Origin: JBBRXJ01 sp038248505
GTDB taxonomy: Bacteria > Bacteroidota > Bacteroidia > Bacteroidales > JBBRXJ01
Direction: 5' to 3'
Assembly (NCBI GenBank): GCA_038248505.1
Contig: JBBRXJ010000042.1
Location: 1-29,381, forward strand
DNA: 29,381 nucleotides
Below the pieces are notes generated by a model. The model saw only the letters and a program-made list of their open reading frames with translations, was not told the origin of the DNA and did not search any database. Position numbers and translations under genes: made by a program. Shown in pieces: positions 7,688 to 15,954 of the stretch (position 1 is the stretch's first letter; each line of letters begins with the position of its first letter).

Positions 7688-7792
7688 CACAAAGCTGTAT
7701 TTAACCTAATAACAAATAGATTATTGGTCATAAAACAAATAATTAAAACAGCTATGCAGCTTTGTGATAAGCATAAATACTTATCACAAAGC
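7688..7792 (+). promoter_or_regulatory. Mutually exclusive inverted repeats upstream of pstS
   Basis: Three related segments are seen. A is CACAAAGCTG (7688-7697). B spans CAGCTTTGTG onward (7757-7771). C is CTTATCACAAAGC (7780-7792). B can pair with A over 10 bp, or with C over a perfect 13-bp stem (7759-7771 with 7780-7792) closed by an 8-nt loop. This resembles an attenuator or a double operator. There is no T-tract after the B:C stem, so termination is doubtful. It ends 61 bp before the pstS ATG. Confidence 0.5.
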
Positions 7793-7793
7793 G

Positions 7794-7810
7794 TACAATA
7801 TGTTATTGTA
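7794..7810. promoter_or_regulatory. 7-bp inverted repeat, possible operator of the pst operon
   Basis: TACAATA (7794-7800) and TATTGTA (7804-7810) are perfect inverted arms around TGT, directly after the larger hairpin and 43 bp upstream of the pstS start. The size and symmetry suit a dimeric regulator. No known Pho-box consensus was recognised. Confidence 0.35.
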
Positions 7811-7853
7811 ATACACCCGTAAATAAATTATTTTTACTTCTAAATAAAACAAC

Positions 7854-8828
7854 ATGAAAAAACAATTAAGTATTCTACTAGCAACATTACTAGCTGTAAT
7901 TATCATTACTAGCAGTTGCCAACCAACCTCCAACAAAGGCAATGAACAAAATGACAGTACAATGACTGGCACTATTAGTATTTCTGGTGCTTTTGCGCTA
8001 TACCCTATGGCAGTAAAGTGGGCTGATGAATTCAAAAAAGAATATCCCAATGTTCGTATTGACATCTCGGCAGGAGGAGCTGGTAAAGGTATGGCAGATG
8101 CTTTATCAGGCATGGTTGATTTGGGAATGGTATCACGTGGTATTAATCCTGAAGAAACAGCGAAGGGCGCATGGCCCATTAGTGTTACAAAGGACGCAGT
8201 TATACCAACTGTTAATTCAAATAATCCTTTAATTACTGAAATTATTTTAAGAGGTTTATCAAAAGAAGATTTTATAAAAATATACGTAACAAAAGAAGTG
8301 AAACATTGGAATAAATTATTTGACACGAAAGAAGGTCACGCAATGAATATTTATACACGTTCCGATGCATGTGGTGCCGCCGAAATATGGGGGAAATATT
8401 TAGGCTCAACTCAGGAGGGGCTTAATGGGATTGGTGTTTTTGGTGACCCAGGTATTGCAGATGCTATAAGAAAAGATATTTATAGTATTGGATATAACAA
8501 CGTAACTTATGCTTACGATATGACTACACGTAAAAAATACAAAGGTATTGAAGTGATTCCTATTGACATTAATAATGATAATTTAATTGACGAAAGCGAA
8601 AATTTTTATAATTCTTTAGATTCATTGATGGCAGCTATTCAAACGGGTAAATACCCATCGCCCCCAGCACGTGAATTATTCTTTGTATCAAACGGAAAAC
8701 CAAAGAATTTTGCTACTCTAAAATTTTTAGAATGGATATTAACGAAAGGACAAGCCTTTGTTTCGCAGGCGGGTTATGTTGAATTATCGAGCGAAACCAT
8801 TCGGCAAGAATTGGAGAAAATAAAATAA
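7854..8828 (+). CDS. pstS: PstS-like phosphate/oxyanion-binding lipoprotein
   Basis: A 324-aa periplasmic binding protein of the PstS/PBP-like family. A lipoprotein signal ends in ITSSC with the lipidated cysteine at C22. The ligand lobe opens with ISGAFALYP (43-51) and AGGAGKGMAD (73-82), matching the family's N-terminal anion-binding loops. The third loop reads R169-SDACG-AAE where E. coli PstS has R-x3-SGT, so the phosphate contacts are not classical. Residues 238-249 (D-x-N-x-D-x3-D-x2-E) match an EF-hand/Ca-binding loop. It is first in a pstSCAB run, with pstC 12 bp downstream. Phosphate is the likely substrate because of its partners, but another oxyanion is possible. Confidence 0.8.
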   Translation: MKKQLSILLATLLAVIIITSSCQPTSNKGNEQNDSTMTGTISISGAFALYPMAVKWADEFKKEYPNVRIDISAGGAGKGMADALSGMVDLGMVSRGINPEETAKGAWPISVTKDAVIPTVNSNNPLITEIILRGLSKEDFIKIYVTKEVKHWNKLFDTKEGHAMNIYTRSDACGAAEIWGKYLGSTQEGLNGIGVFGDPGIADAIRKDIYSIGYNNVTYAYDMTTRKKYKGIEVIPIDINNDNLIDESENFYNSLDSLMAAIQTGKYPSPPARELFFVSNGKPKNFATLKFLEWILTKGQAFVSQAGYVELSSETIRQELEKIK

Positions 8829-8840
8829 AAAACACAAAGT

Positions 8841-9737
8841 ATGCCATTAGGAATCGGACGTAAATTAAAAGAGCGCCTACATTTAAGTTGGATGACAATA
8901 TGCCTTGCGATTGTCATATTACTACCTATCGTATTAGGTATTGGATTGGTATGGAAATCGTGGGCACTGATGTCTGACACCTCAATATTACACTTACTTT
9001 TTTCAACCGTTTGGAAACCCTTATCGGGTAAGTTTGGCTTCTTTCCTTACATAGTAAGTTCATTATGGGTCACTATTCTTGCAATTATTTTGTCAGCACC
9101 CATTGCACTACTAAGCGCTATTCATCTTAGTTACTATGGTAAAAAATGGTTGTTGAATATAATGCGACCAGTTATTGACATACTTGCAGGAATACCATCT
9201 GTAATATATGGAGTGTGGGGTATGTTAGTTATTGTTCCAATGATCTCTGAATACCTTGCTCCTATGATGGGACGAAGTTCCTCTGGCTACAGCATACTGG
9301 CAGGGGCAATCGTTTTATCAGTAATGATTATACCCTTTATATTAAATATTTTACTTGAAATACTACGACAAGTTCCTACAGGCTTAATTGAAGCAAGTCT
9401 TTCATTAGGCGCTACAAAATGGGAAACCATTCGCAAAGTAATATTACGCAAAGCACGTCCGGGTATTGTATCAGCCTTCGGTCTTGGCTTATCACGTGCA
9501 TTTGGCGAAACCATAGCCGTATTAATGGTTGTAGGAAATGTGGCACACATTCCCAAAGGAGTATTTCAAGCAGGTTATCCACTGCCTGCTTTAATTGCAA
9601 ACAACTATGGTGAAATGATGTCCATCCCAATGTACGATAGTGCGCTTATGTTTGCAGCTCTTATCTTATTCGTAGTGGTAACGATATTCAACCTCGGATC
9701 GCGATACCTAATTATTCACTCTGAAAATAGATTGTAA
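8841..9737 (+). CDS. pstC: Phosphate ABC transporter permease PstC
   Basis: A 298-aa inner-membrane permease with about six hydrophobic helices. The BPD-type EAA loop that docks on the ATPase is clear: EASLSLGATKWETIRKV followed by RPGI. The IPSVIYGVWG and SRAFGETIAVLMVVGN segments are typical of PstC/PstA. It starts 12 bp after pstS and ends 1 bp before pstA. The length is normal for the family. It forms the channel together with PstA. Confidence 0.9.
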   Translation: MPLGIGRKLKERLHLSWMTICLAIVILLPIVLGIGLVWKSWALMSDTSILHLLFSTVWKPLSGKFGFFPYIVSSLWVTILAIILSAPIALLSAIHLSYYGKKWLLNIMRPVIDILAGIPSVIYGVWGMLVIVPMISEYLAPMMGRSSSGYSILAGAIVLSVMIIPFILNILLEILRQVPTGLIEASLSLGATKWETIRKVILRKARPGIVSAFGLGLSRAFGETIAVLMVVGNVAHIPKGVFQAGYPLPALIANNYGEMMSIPMYDSALMFAALILFVVVTIFNLGSRYLIIHSENRL

Positions 9738-9738
9738 G

Positions 9739-10596
9739 ATGTCAATGAAAATAAAAAAAATAGAAGAAAACATCTTCCGAGTAATAATGTTTTGTTGCAC
9801 TGCAATTATTGTTATTGCATTATTGTTAATTATTGTAAGTGTATTGTATAAAGGGCTACCCGCGCTCAGTTGGCAAATGATTAGTCAGGTACCTCAAGGA
9901 GGATTTTATTTTGGAAAAGATGGAGGTATTCTTAATGCCATCATCGGATCTCTATATTTAGCGCTAGGCTCAACCGCTCTTGCACTTGTCATTAGTTTAC
10001 CATTAGCGCTTTCTATAAATATTCATCTGATGAATCATAGACGTGTTGTAAACACTATTCGTTTTATTTTAGATTTACTTTGGGGAGTACCTTCTATTGT
10101 TTATGGGGCGTTTGGTTTTGCGATTATGATTGTATTAGGACTACGAACCTCTTTATTAGCAGGTATTATAACAGTGGCTCTTTTTATTATTCCAATCATG
10201 GTTCGTTCGATTGATGAAGTATTGAAGAACATTCCACGTGGACTAATAGAATCAAGCTTTTCGTTGGGTGCTACGAAATCGGAAATAGCATATAAAATAA
10301 TGATTAAGCAATGCGTACCTGGTATTGTAACAGCAGTTTTATTATCCTTCGGCCGAGCAATAGGTGATGCTGCATCGGTGCTATTTACAACAGGATATAC
10401 AGATGCAATTCCTACCGCATTAAATCAACCTACGGCAACATTACCATTAGCCATTTTCTTTCAACTATCCTCTCCTATTGCCGAAGTGCAAGAACGGGCA
10501 TACGCTTCAGCGGTTGTGCTAATGATGATCATTCTTATTATTAGTATTACCACACGATTACTTTCACATAAATATCTTAAAAAAACTATCAAATAA
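9739..10596 (+). CDS. pstA: Phosphate ABC transporter permease PstA
   Basis: A 285-aa membrane permease partner of PstC. Features are an N-terminal transmembrane helix (residues ~15-35), the segment WGVPSIVYGAFGFA, an EAA loop ESSFSLGATKSEIAYK followed by PGI, and the FGRAIGDAASVLF stretch near the C-terminal helices. Only 1 bp separates it from pstC and 8 bp from pstB, so the four genes are surely one transcription unit. Confidence 0.9.
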   Translation: MSMKIKKIEENIFRVIMFCCTAIIVIALLLIIVSVLYKGLPALSWQMISQVPQGGFYFGKDGGILNAIIGSLYLALGSTALALVISLPLALSINIHLMNHRRVVNTIRFILDLLWGVPSIVYGAFGFAIMIVLGLRTSLLAGIITVALFIIPIMVRSIDEVLKNIPRGLIESSFSLGATKSEIAYKIMIKQCVPGIVTAVLLSFGRAIGDAASVLFTTGYTDAIPTALNQPTATLPLAIFFQLSSPIAEVQERAYASAVVLMMIILIISITTRLLSHKYLKKTIK

Positions 10597-10604
10597 ATAA
10601 GATT

Positions 10605-11372
10605 ATGAGACCAGCAAACGGAACAAAGATAAAGGTTGAAAATTTGAACTTATCAATCAATAATAAACCGATATTAAAAAACATCAATGTAGAAATTCCT
10701 GATCGAAAACTAACCGTCATATTAGGCCCTTCGGGATGCGGAAAAACTACTCTATTAAAGAGTTTCAATAGGTTGACAGATCTGTATCCTGATATGATTA
10801 TAGATGGGAAAATACTAAAAGATGGAGAAGACATTTTACACCCAAATACTGAAATTACAGAGTTACGAAAAAAAATGGGGCTACTCTCTCAGCAGCCTTA
10901 TCCGCTACCAATGAGTATATATGACAATATTACTTTTGGATTGCGCATTAGTGGTCGTTTAAAAAAGAGTATTCTCGATAAACGCGTAGAACATTATTTA
11001 CGTCAGGTAAGTTTATGGGATGAAGTAAAAGACCGTGTTCATGAACCTGCTGCACGTCTCTCCATTGGTCAACAACAACGCCTCTGTCTCGCACGTGGCT
11101 TAGCCGTTGATCCTGATATTTTATTAGCTGATGAACCGACATCTGCGCTTGATCCTATCTCATCAAAACAAATAGAAGAAATGTTTATGATGTTAAAACA
11201 AAGATATACCATTGTAGTAGTAACTCATATATTAAGACAAGCCAGACGTATTGCCGACTATGTCATCTTTATGTATCTTGGTGAAGTTATTGAACATGGA
11301 CCTGCTTCTGAACTCTTCGAGAATCCAAAAAATGAAATGACACGTGCCTATTTGAAAGGATCATATAATTAG
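10605..11372 (+). CDS. pstB: Phosphate ABC transporter ATPase PstB
   Basis: A 255-aa ABC ATPase that powers uptake. It has Walker A GPSGCGKTT (41-49), a Q-loop at Q96/Q97 followed by the PstB-typical PYPLPMSIYDN, signature 152-158, Walker B ILLADEP with the adjoining TSALD, and the H-loop histidine at H208 (VVVTH). The signature reads LSIGQQQ, not LSGGQQQ, a single G-to-I change at a position that contacts ATP gamma-phosphate in ABC dimers. Other motifs are intact, so it is probably functional. No phoU follows, unlike many pst operons; the next gene is convergent. Confidence 0.9.
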   Translation: MRPANGTKIKVENLNLSINNKPILKNINVEIPDRKLTVILGPSGCGKTTLLKSFNRLTDLYPDMIIDGKILKDGEDILHPNTEITELRKKMGLLSQQPYPLPMSIYDNITFGLRISGRLKKSILDKRVEHYLRQVSLWDEVKDRVHEPAARLSIGQQQRLCLARGLAVDPDILLADEPTSALDPISSKQIEEMFMMLKQRYTIVVVTHILRQARRIADYVIFMYLGEVIEHGPASELFENPKNEMTRAYLKGSYN

Positions 11373-11375
11373 CTT

Positions 11376-11392
11376 GTAGTATGCAATACTAT
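11376..11392. terminator. Weak convergent hairpin between pstB and the DUF2147 gene
   Basis: TAGTAT (11377-11382) and ATACTA (11386-11391) form a 6-bp stem with a GCA loop, extendable by a wobble pair, in the 44-bp convergent gap. It is short and followed only by a loose T-rich stretch, so termination is uncertain. Confidence 0.3.
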
Positions 11393-11416
11393 GGCAAATT
11401 TTGTGGTTTCTAGGAA

Positions 11417-11857
11417 TTATCTTATTCGTAGCATCTTCTGCACCTGCCCCATATATTTCAAATCCAGTGGATAGCCTTTAAGATTAAGTTGCGTTCCATT
11501 TTTATTATCCATCCAAGCGTAACAGTTGTATGTATTTCCTGATTCTGGATCATAAACAGTTCCATTAATCCACTGTTTTTCATTTATATCCCATACTAAA
11601 TCCTGAATAATTACGGAACCCAAGACGCGTCTATGCCGTAAACCCAAATTGGCATTTTTAACATCTATGGCGTTTTTTAAATCATCTCGTAACCAATCAA
11701 CCTTGCCTTGGTACTGACCTTTTTGATCTTTATAGAACAAGACACTAGCCTTCTTGTTTGGCAACATCCATCGGCCAAGAATTAGGTCGCCTTCGTTTGA
11801 ATTAATAAAAGACGATGAAATAACAAATAGTAATAGTATTGTAAAAAAACGAATCAT
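11417..11857 (-). CDS. DUF2147 family exported protein
   Basis: A 146-aa protein with an N-terminal signal peptide (MIRF, then a hydrophobic run TILLLFVISSSF). The remainder follows the DUF2147 pattern: GRWMLPN, a G-x-Y-x-GKV strand, LRHRRVLGSVII, WINGTVYDPESGNTY, and LNLKGYPL. The usual C-terminal G-R-(T/S)-x-x-W of the family is replaced by GQVQKMLR. The family is thought to form a small extracytoplasmic beta-barrel but has no settled function. It overlaps the folA stop by 4 bp (ATGA), so it is translated together with folA. Confidence 0.75.
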   Translation of the reverse strand: MIRFFTILLLFVISSSFINSNEGDLILGRWMLPNKKASVLFYKDQKGQYQGKVDWLRDDLKNAIDVKNANLGLRHRRVLGSVIIQDLVWDINEKQWINGTVYDPESGNTYNCYAWMDNKNGTQLNLKGYPLDLKYMGQVQKMLRIR

Positions 11858-12333
11858 AAGCGTTTATATACATAATAGGTATTTGGCAAATGTGCTGTTA
11901 AAAATTCTTCCTTCTCAATTAAATCCCATTCACTATAATTAATTTCAGGAAAAAAGACATCGGCATCAAAATCACGATGAACTACAGTTAGATATAACTT
12001 ATTTGCATGAGGTAAAAACTGACGATATATTGAACCTCCTCCAATAATAAAATTTTCTTTCTCCTCACTGAACAAAGAAATAGCTTCTTCAATAGAATAG
12101 GCCATTTTACATCCTTCAATTGTATCATTTTTATCGTCTGAAATTACAATACTCGTTCTATTTGGAAGTGGACGCAAAGGAAGTGAGTCAAAAGTACGTT
12201 TACCCATTACAATAACATTACCTATGGTTAGCTTCTTAAAACGTTGTAAATCTTCAGATAGATGCCAAAGCAAATCATTATTTTTTCCTATGGCATAATT
12301 TTGAGCGATCGCTACAATGATGGAGATAGTCAT
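11854..12333 (-). CDS. folA: Dihydrofolate reductase
   Basis: A 159-aa enzyme, the normal size of bacterial DHFR. It reduces dihydrofolate to tetrahydrofolate with NADPH, regenerating the cofactor oxidised by thymidylate synthase. Visible motifs are IVAIAQNYAIGKNNDLLWHL (Met20-type loop and substrate site), VIVMGKRTFDSLP (NADPH-binding), and FIIGGGSIYRQFL. The upstream neighbour on the same strand is thyA, its metabolic partner, 119 bp away. The stop overlaps the DUF2147 start. Confidence 0.93.
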   Translation of the reverse strand: MTISIIVAIAQNYAIGKNNDLLWHLSEDLQRFKKLTIGNVIVMGKRTFDSLPLRPLPNRTSIVISDDKNDTIEGCKMAYSIEEAISLFSEEKENFIIGGGSIYRQFLPHANKLYLTVVHRDFDADVFFPEINYSEWDLIEKEEFLTAHLPNTYYVYKRL

Positions 12334-12452
12334 AATTGGAATATTGTATTATAAAGGTTAAATGTTGTCCGCCGCAGTATTGTTAGATGGTAAATATTGT
12401 TTTATAAGAAAACTGATTATTGTGTCAAATAAAGCTAGCTATTAAAAAAAAA

Positions 12453-13247
12453 CTAAACCGAAATAACGCCCTTAATATGTGGATGCGGATCATAATTTTC
12501 GAGAATAAAATCTTCAAATTTAAAATCAAAAATTGATTTTAAATCTGCATTAATTCTCATTATTGGGAGAGTACGCGTATCTCTTGTAAGTTGCAATTTC
12601 ACTTGCTCAATATGATTTAAATAAATATGAGCATCACCGAGTGTATGAATAAACTCATAAGCTTTATATCCTGTAACTTGTGCTACCATCATTAATAAAA
12701 TAGCATAGGATGAAATATTGAATGGTACTCCCAAGAAAATATCGGCACTTCGTTGATATAACTGTAATGATAATTTTCCATCTGCTACATAAAACTGAAA
12801 TAATGCATGACAGGGAGGAAGAGCCATCTGGTCAACTTCAGCAACATTCCAAGCACTCACAATATGACGCCGTGAGTCTGGATTATTTTTTAATGATTCT
12901 ATCAGTTGAGAAATCTGATCAATATGGCGTCCATCAGAAGTAGGCCATGATCTCCACTGATATCCATACACATGACCTAAATCACCATTAGCATCAGCCC
13001 AATCATCCCATATAGTAACTTTATTATCACGCAAATATTTAATATTTGTCTCTCCTTTTAAAAACCAGAGTAATTCATGAATAATAGAACGCAGATGTAA
13101 CTTTTTTGTAGTAAGTAACGGAAAACCATCTTCTAAATTAAAACGCATCTGATAGCCAAAAACGCTTGCAGTTCCAGTTCCCGTTCGATCTTGCTTTATG
13201 GTTCCATTCTCAAGAACATGTTGTAATAAATCAAGATATTGCTTCAT
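12453..13247 (-). CDS. thyA: Thymidylate synthase
   Basis: A 264-aa protein, the same length as E. coli ThyA. It converts dUMP to dTMP using methylene-tetrahydrofolate. The catalytic cysteine is C146 in LPPCHALFQFYV. The phosphate-binding arginines are visible as RTGTGT (21-26) and DSRRHI (124-129). The C-terminus ends GVISV, close to the usual AI/PVAI tail. The start codon lies 32 bp after the thiH stop, so read-through from the thi operon is likely, although the folate pair may also have its own promoter. Confidence 0.95.
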   Translation of the reverse strand: MKQYLDLLQHVLENGTIKQDRTGTGTASVFGYQMRFNLEDGFPLLTTKKLHLRSIIHELLWFLKGETNIKYLRDNKVTIWDDWADANGDLGHVYGYQWRSWPTSDGRHIDQISQLIESLKNNPDSRRHIVSAWNVAEVDQMALPPCHALFQFYVADGKLSLQLYQRSADIFLGVPFNISSYAILLMMVAQVTGYKAYEFIHTLGDAHIYLNHIEQVKLQLTRDTRTLPIMRINADLKSIFDFKFEDFILENYDPHPHIKGVISV

Positions 13248-13279
13248 TTTCGAATTCTATAATTACAATTATTCATCTT

Positions 13280-14392
13280 TTACGCTTGCATAAAAACATC
13301 CCAATCTTTCCATACTGCCTCATATCCTTTTCTTCTAATAAGTTTAAGTATTTCAGACGGACTTCGATCATCATTGGGTTCAAATTGTTTTAACTCATCT
13401 CCATCATTTGCATATCCTCCAGGATCAGTACGTGAACCAGCACTCATTGATGTAACACCTAAACTCATAGCATGATCTCTAAAATTTGCATTCTCTCTGG
13501 TAGACAGTGAAATTTCAACATCAGCATCAAACAAACGATAGGCACACATTAATTGAAATAATTCTTTCTCACTAACTGGATTGGGAGTAATGAAACTTCC
13601 TGCATTAGGTCGTAAGCGAGGAAATGAAATTGAGAATTTTGTTTTCCAATATTTTCGTTGAAGATAACGCAAATGCAATGCTAAATAAAATGAATCAATG
13701 CGCCAATCGGCAAGACCCAGCAAAACGCCTAATCCCATTTTATGAATACCTGCTCTACCCAATCGATCGTAACTATCCAATCTAAAATCAAAATCGGCTT
13801 TCATTCCTTTTGGATGAAAATCGGAATATAAATTTCTAAAATAGGTTTCTTGATAAAGATAAACACTATTCAAACCAACATTTATCAAATCACGATACTC
13901 ATCTTCAAGCAAAGGTTGAACTTCTATACTAATATGACTAAACCGATTATGAATTAATTTTATAACATGCTTTAAATAGCTCGCATTAGCCTTGGCGGAT
14001 TCACCCGTAACGAGTAAAATATGTTCAAAACCATACGAATTTATTACCTCTACTTCTCTTAAAATTTGCTCGTCATTTAGCACTATTCGTTCAAACTTAT
14101 TATTGTGATTAAAACCACAATACACACAATGATTATCACAATAATTTGAAAGATATAGCGGAATATACAATTGTATTGTTTTGCCAAAACGTTTACGCGT
14201 GAGGTTTTGACTTATTTTCGCCATTTGTTCAATAAAAGGGGCCGCTACAGGTGATATTAAAACCAGAAAATCGTCTGGTCTTCGCACCTCTTTTTGTAGC
14301 ACAAATTCAACCTCCTCGCTTGTAACCATTTTTATTCGATTAGCAATCAAGCTTGGATTATACTTTAACAATATGTCAGAAAAAACTGTCAT
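13280..14392 (-). CDS. thiH: 2-iminoacetate synthase ThiH (radical SAM)
   Basis: A 370-aa radical-SAM enzyme that cleaves tyrosine to 2-iminoacetate (dehydroglycine) for thiazole formation with ThiG and ThiS-thiocarboxylate. The cluster motif is C85-x3-C89-x2-C92 (preceded by PLYLSNY). Further ThiH-typical segments are LLVTGES, VQPL, YQETY, GLGVLLGL, SISFPRLRP and the C-terminal SAGSRTDPGGY. The length is normal. It starts only 4 bp after a stand-alone receiver gene, which separates it from its partner thiG. Confidence 0.94.
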   Translation of the reverse strand: MTVFSDILLKYNPSLIANRIKMVTSEEVEFVLQKEVRRPDDFLVLISPVAAPFIEQMAKISQNLTRKRFGKTIQLYIPLYLSNYCDNHCVYCGFNHNNKFERIVLNDEQILREVEVINSYGFEHILLVTGESAKANASYLKHVIKLIHNRFSHISIEVQPLLEDEYRDLINVGLNSVYLYQETYFRNLYSDFHPKGMKADFDFRLDSYDRLGRAGIHKMGLGVLLGLADWRIDSFYLALHLRYLQRKYWKTKFSISFPRLRPNAGSFITPNPVSEKELFQLMCAYRLFDADVEISLSTRENANFRDHAMSLGVTSMSAGSRTDPGGYANDGDELKQFEPNDDRSPSEILKLIRRKGYEAVWKDWDVFMQA

Positions 14393-14396
14393 GAAA

Positions 14397-14756
14397 TTAT
14401 TTAAGATTTCTTTTAATTGCGTCTATAAGCTCATCGGGTGGAATTGGTTTGTGAAGAAAATCAGTAAAATCCATTTCTTTAACCTCCTCTGAATCCGAAG
14501 AAAACTCAGCACCAGTAAAAGCAATAACGGGGACTTTTTTATCAATTTTACGAATCTCCATCATTACCTGAATACCGTTCATATTTGGCATGTATAAATC
14601 AAGTAGTACCAAATCGGGTTTTTCAAGTACAAATTTTTCCAATGCTTCTTTTCCAGAGCTAACAATAATTACCTCACAATTTAAAGGTTGTAAGGTCAAC
14701 TGAACAAAAAGCCGGTTCTGATGCTGATCATCAGCGTATAAAATTTTCTTTTTCAT
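14397..14756 (-). CDS. Stand-alone response-regulator receiver (CheY-like)
   Basis: A 119-aa single REC domain with no output domain. The acidic pair is D9-D10, the phospho-acceptor D53 (LLDLYMP), the switch threonine T81 and the lysine K103 (HKP), so all catalytic residues are present. It is closely related to the adjacent receiver at 14784-15140: D9/D10, D53 and K103 fall at the same positions and GIQV/EIRK segments are shared, which points to tandem duplication. It starts 27 bp after that gene's stop and ends 4 bp before thiH. It is an unexpected member of a thiamine operon and its cognate kinase is unknown. Confidence 0.9.
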   Translation of the reverse strand: MKKKILYADDQHQNRLFVQLTLQPLNCEVIIVSSGKEALEKFVLEKPDLVLLDLYMPNMNGIQVMMEIRKIDKKVPVIAFTGAEFSSDSEEVKEMDFTDFLHKPIPPDELIDAIKRNLK

Positions 14757-14783
14757 CTCTGATAAATAATAAATAAATAAACA

Positions 14784-15140
14784 TTAAATATGTTTTTTAA
14801 TAGTCTCCAGCATCGTTAGTTTATTAACGGGTTTACTTAAAAAATCAGTAAAACCGAGCTCTTTCATTTCATCAGGAGTTTCATCAAGATGTGCGCCTGA
14901 GATACCAATTACAGGAATTTTTTTATCCGTTTTTCTAATTTCTTTAACTACTTGTATACCGTTCATCTCGGGCATAAACAAATCAACAATAATCATATCA
15001 GGTTTTTCGGTATGAAATAAATCGATAGCCTCTTTTCCGGTTGTTCCCATTATAACTTCGTAGGGCGATTCATTAAAAACGATCTTAAAAAAGTTTCTGC
15101 TTTCTGGGGCATCATCTGCAAATACTATTTTCTTTTTCAT
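14784..15140 (-). CDS. Stand-alone response-regulator receiver (CheY-like), tandem copy
   Basis: A 118-aa REC-only protein with D9-D10, phospho-acceptor D53 (IVDLFMP), S81 in the switch position and K103 (SKP). It differs from its neighbour mainly in the alpha4-beta5-alpha5 region, the usual partner-binding surface, so the two may talk to different proteins. It lies 41 bp downstream of thiG on the same strand and presumably shares the riboswitch-controlled transcript. No thiamine-related role for such a protein is known to me. Confidence 0.9.
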   Translation of the reverse strand: MKKKIVFADDAPESRNFFKIVFNESPYEVIMGTTGKEAIDLFHTEKPDMIIVDLFMPEMNGIQVVKEIRKTDKKIPVIGISGAHLDETPDEMKELGFTDFLSKPVNKLTMLETIKKHI

Positions 15141-15181
15141 GTGATATATATTTAAAATTTGATTTAGGTTTCTATAACAAA

Positions 15182-15949
15182 TTAATCTAAAAAAGCAGTT
15201 AATGGGCTAGTGGCATGGGCCTGCGAAATAGGTGCAGAAGATGACATTTCAAAAGCCATTCTGCCAGCCTCAACCGCTTTTCGGAATGCAACAGACATTG
15301 AAATAGTATTATTTGCAATAGCTATAGCGGTATTAATTAATACCGCATCAGCACCCATTTCCATTGCATAAGCAGCATGTGATGGCATTCCAATTCCCGC
15401 ATCAACAATAACTGGCACATTACTTTGCTCAATAATAATACGAAGCATTTCAACAGTTTTAATTCCCTTATTGCTACCAATAGGCGAACCTAGTGGCATT
15501 ACAGCGGCTGTACCAACATCTTCCAAACGTTTACATAGAACAGGATCCGCTTGAATATAAGGAAGAACAATAAATCCATTTTTTACTAACTCCTCAGTAG
15601 CCTTTAACGTTTCAATAGGATCAGGAAGTAAATAGCGCGGATCAGGATGTATTTCCAATTTCACCCAATTCGTCTGTAAAGCTTCACGCGCTAGCATTGC
15701 AGCAAATACGGCTTCCTTAGCTGTTCTCACACCACTCGTATTTGGTAATAGTATAAAATTTTTACCCACAAGATGTTTCAAAATGTCATCCTCTTTTGTC
15801 TCAATATCAACTCTTTTAAGCGCAACTGTTACCATCTCTGTGCCTGAGGCCTCAATAGCTGCAGCCATATTTTCACCCGAACTAAATTTTCCGGTACCTA
15901 AAAACAAACGGCTGTGAAATGCCTTACCAGCAATTATTAATTCTGACAT
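15182..15949 (-). CDS. thiG: Thiazole synthase ThiG
   Basis: A 255-aa TIM-barrel enzyme that builds the thiazole phosphate from deoxyxylulose-5-phosphate, dehydroglycine and ThiS thiocarboxylate. The Schiff-base lysine is K97 in NWVKLEIHPD. Other hallmarks are LFLGTGKF (16-22), TVALKRVD, LLPNTSGVRTAKEAV, VMPLGSPIGSNKG and VIVDAGIGMPSHA. It begins 5 bp after thiE. Two receiver genes intervene before thiH, although ThiG and ThiH form a complex in known systems. Confidence 0.95.
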   Translation of the reverse strand: MSELIIAGKAFHSRLFLGTGKFSSGENMAAAIEASGTEMVTVALKRVDIETKEDDILKHLVGKNFILLPNTSGVRTAKEAVFAAMLAREALQTNWVKLEIHPDPRYLLPDPIETLKATEELVKNGFIVLPYIQADPVLCKRLEDVGTAAVMPLGSPIGSNKGIKTVEMLRIIIEQSNVPVIVDAGIGMPSHAAYAMEMGADAVLINTAIAIANNTISMSVAFRKAVEAGRMAFEMSSSAPISQAHATSPLTAFLD

Positions 15950-15954
15950 ATAAC

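Noticed and set aside
7759..7792. CRP/FNR-like operator (TTTGTGA ... TCACAAA)
   Set aside because: The half-sites are about 16 bp apart, far more than the 6-bp (CRP) spacing, and they are part of a continuous 13-bp hairpin stem.
12722..12943. Plus-strand ORF inside thyA
   Set aside because: It is a shadow frame of a conserved enzyme, with low-complexity composition and no homology signal.
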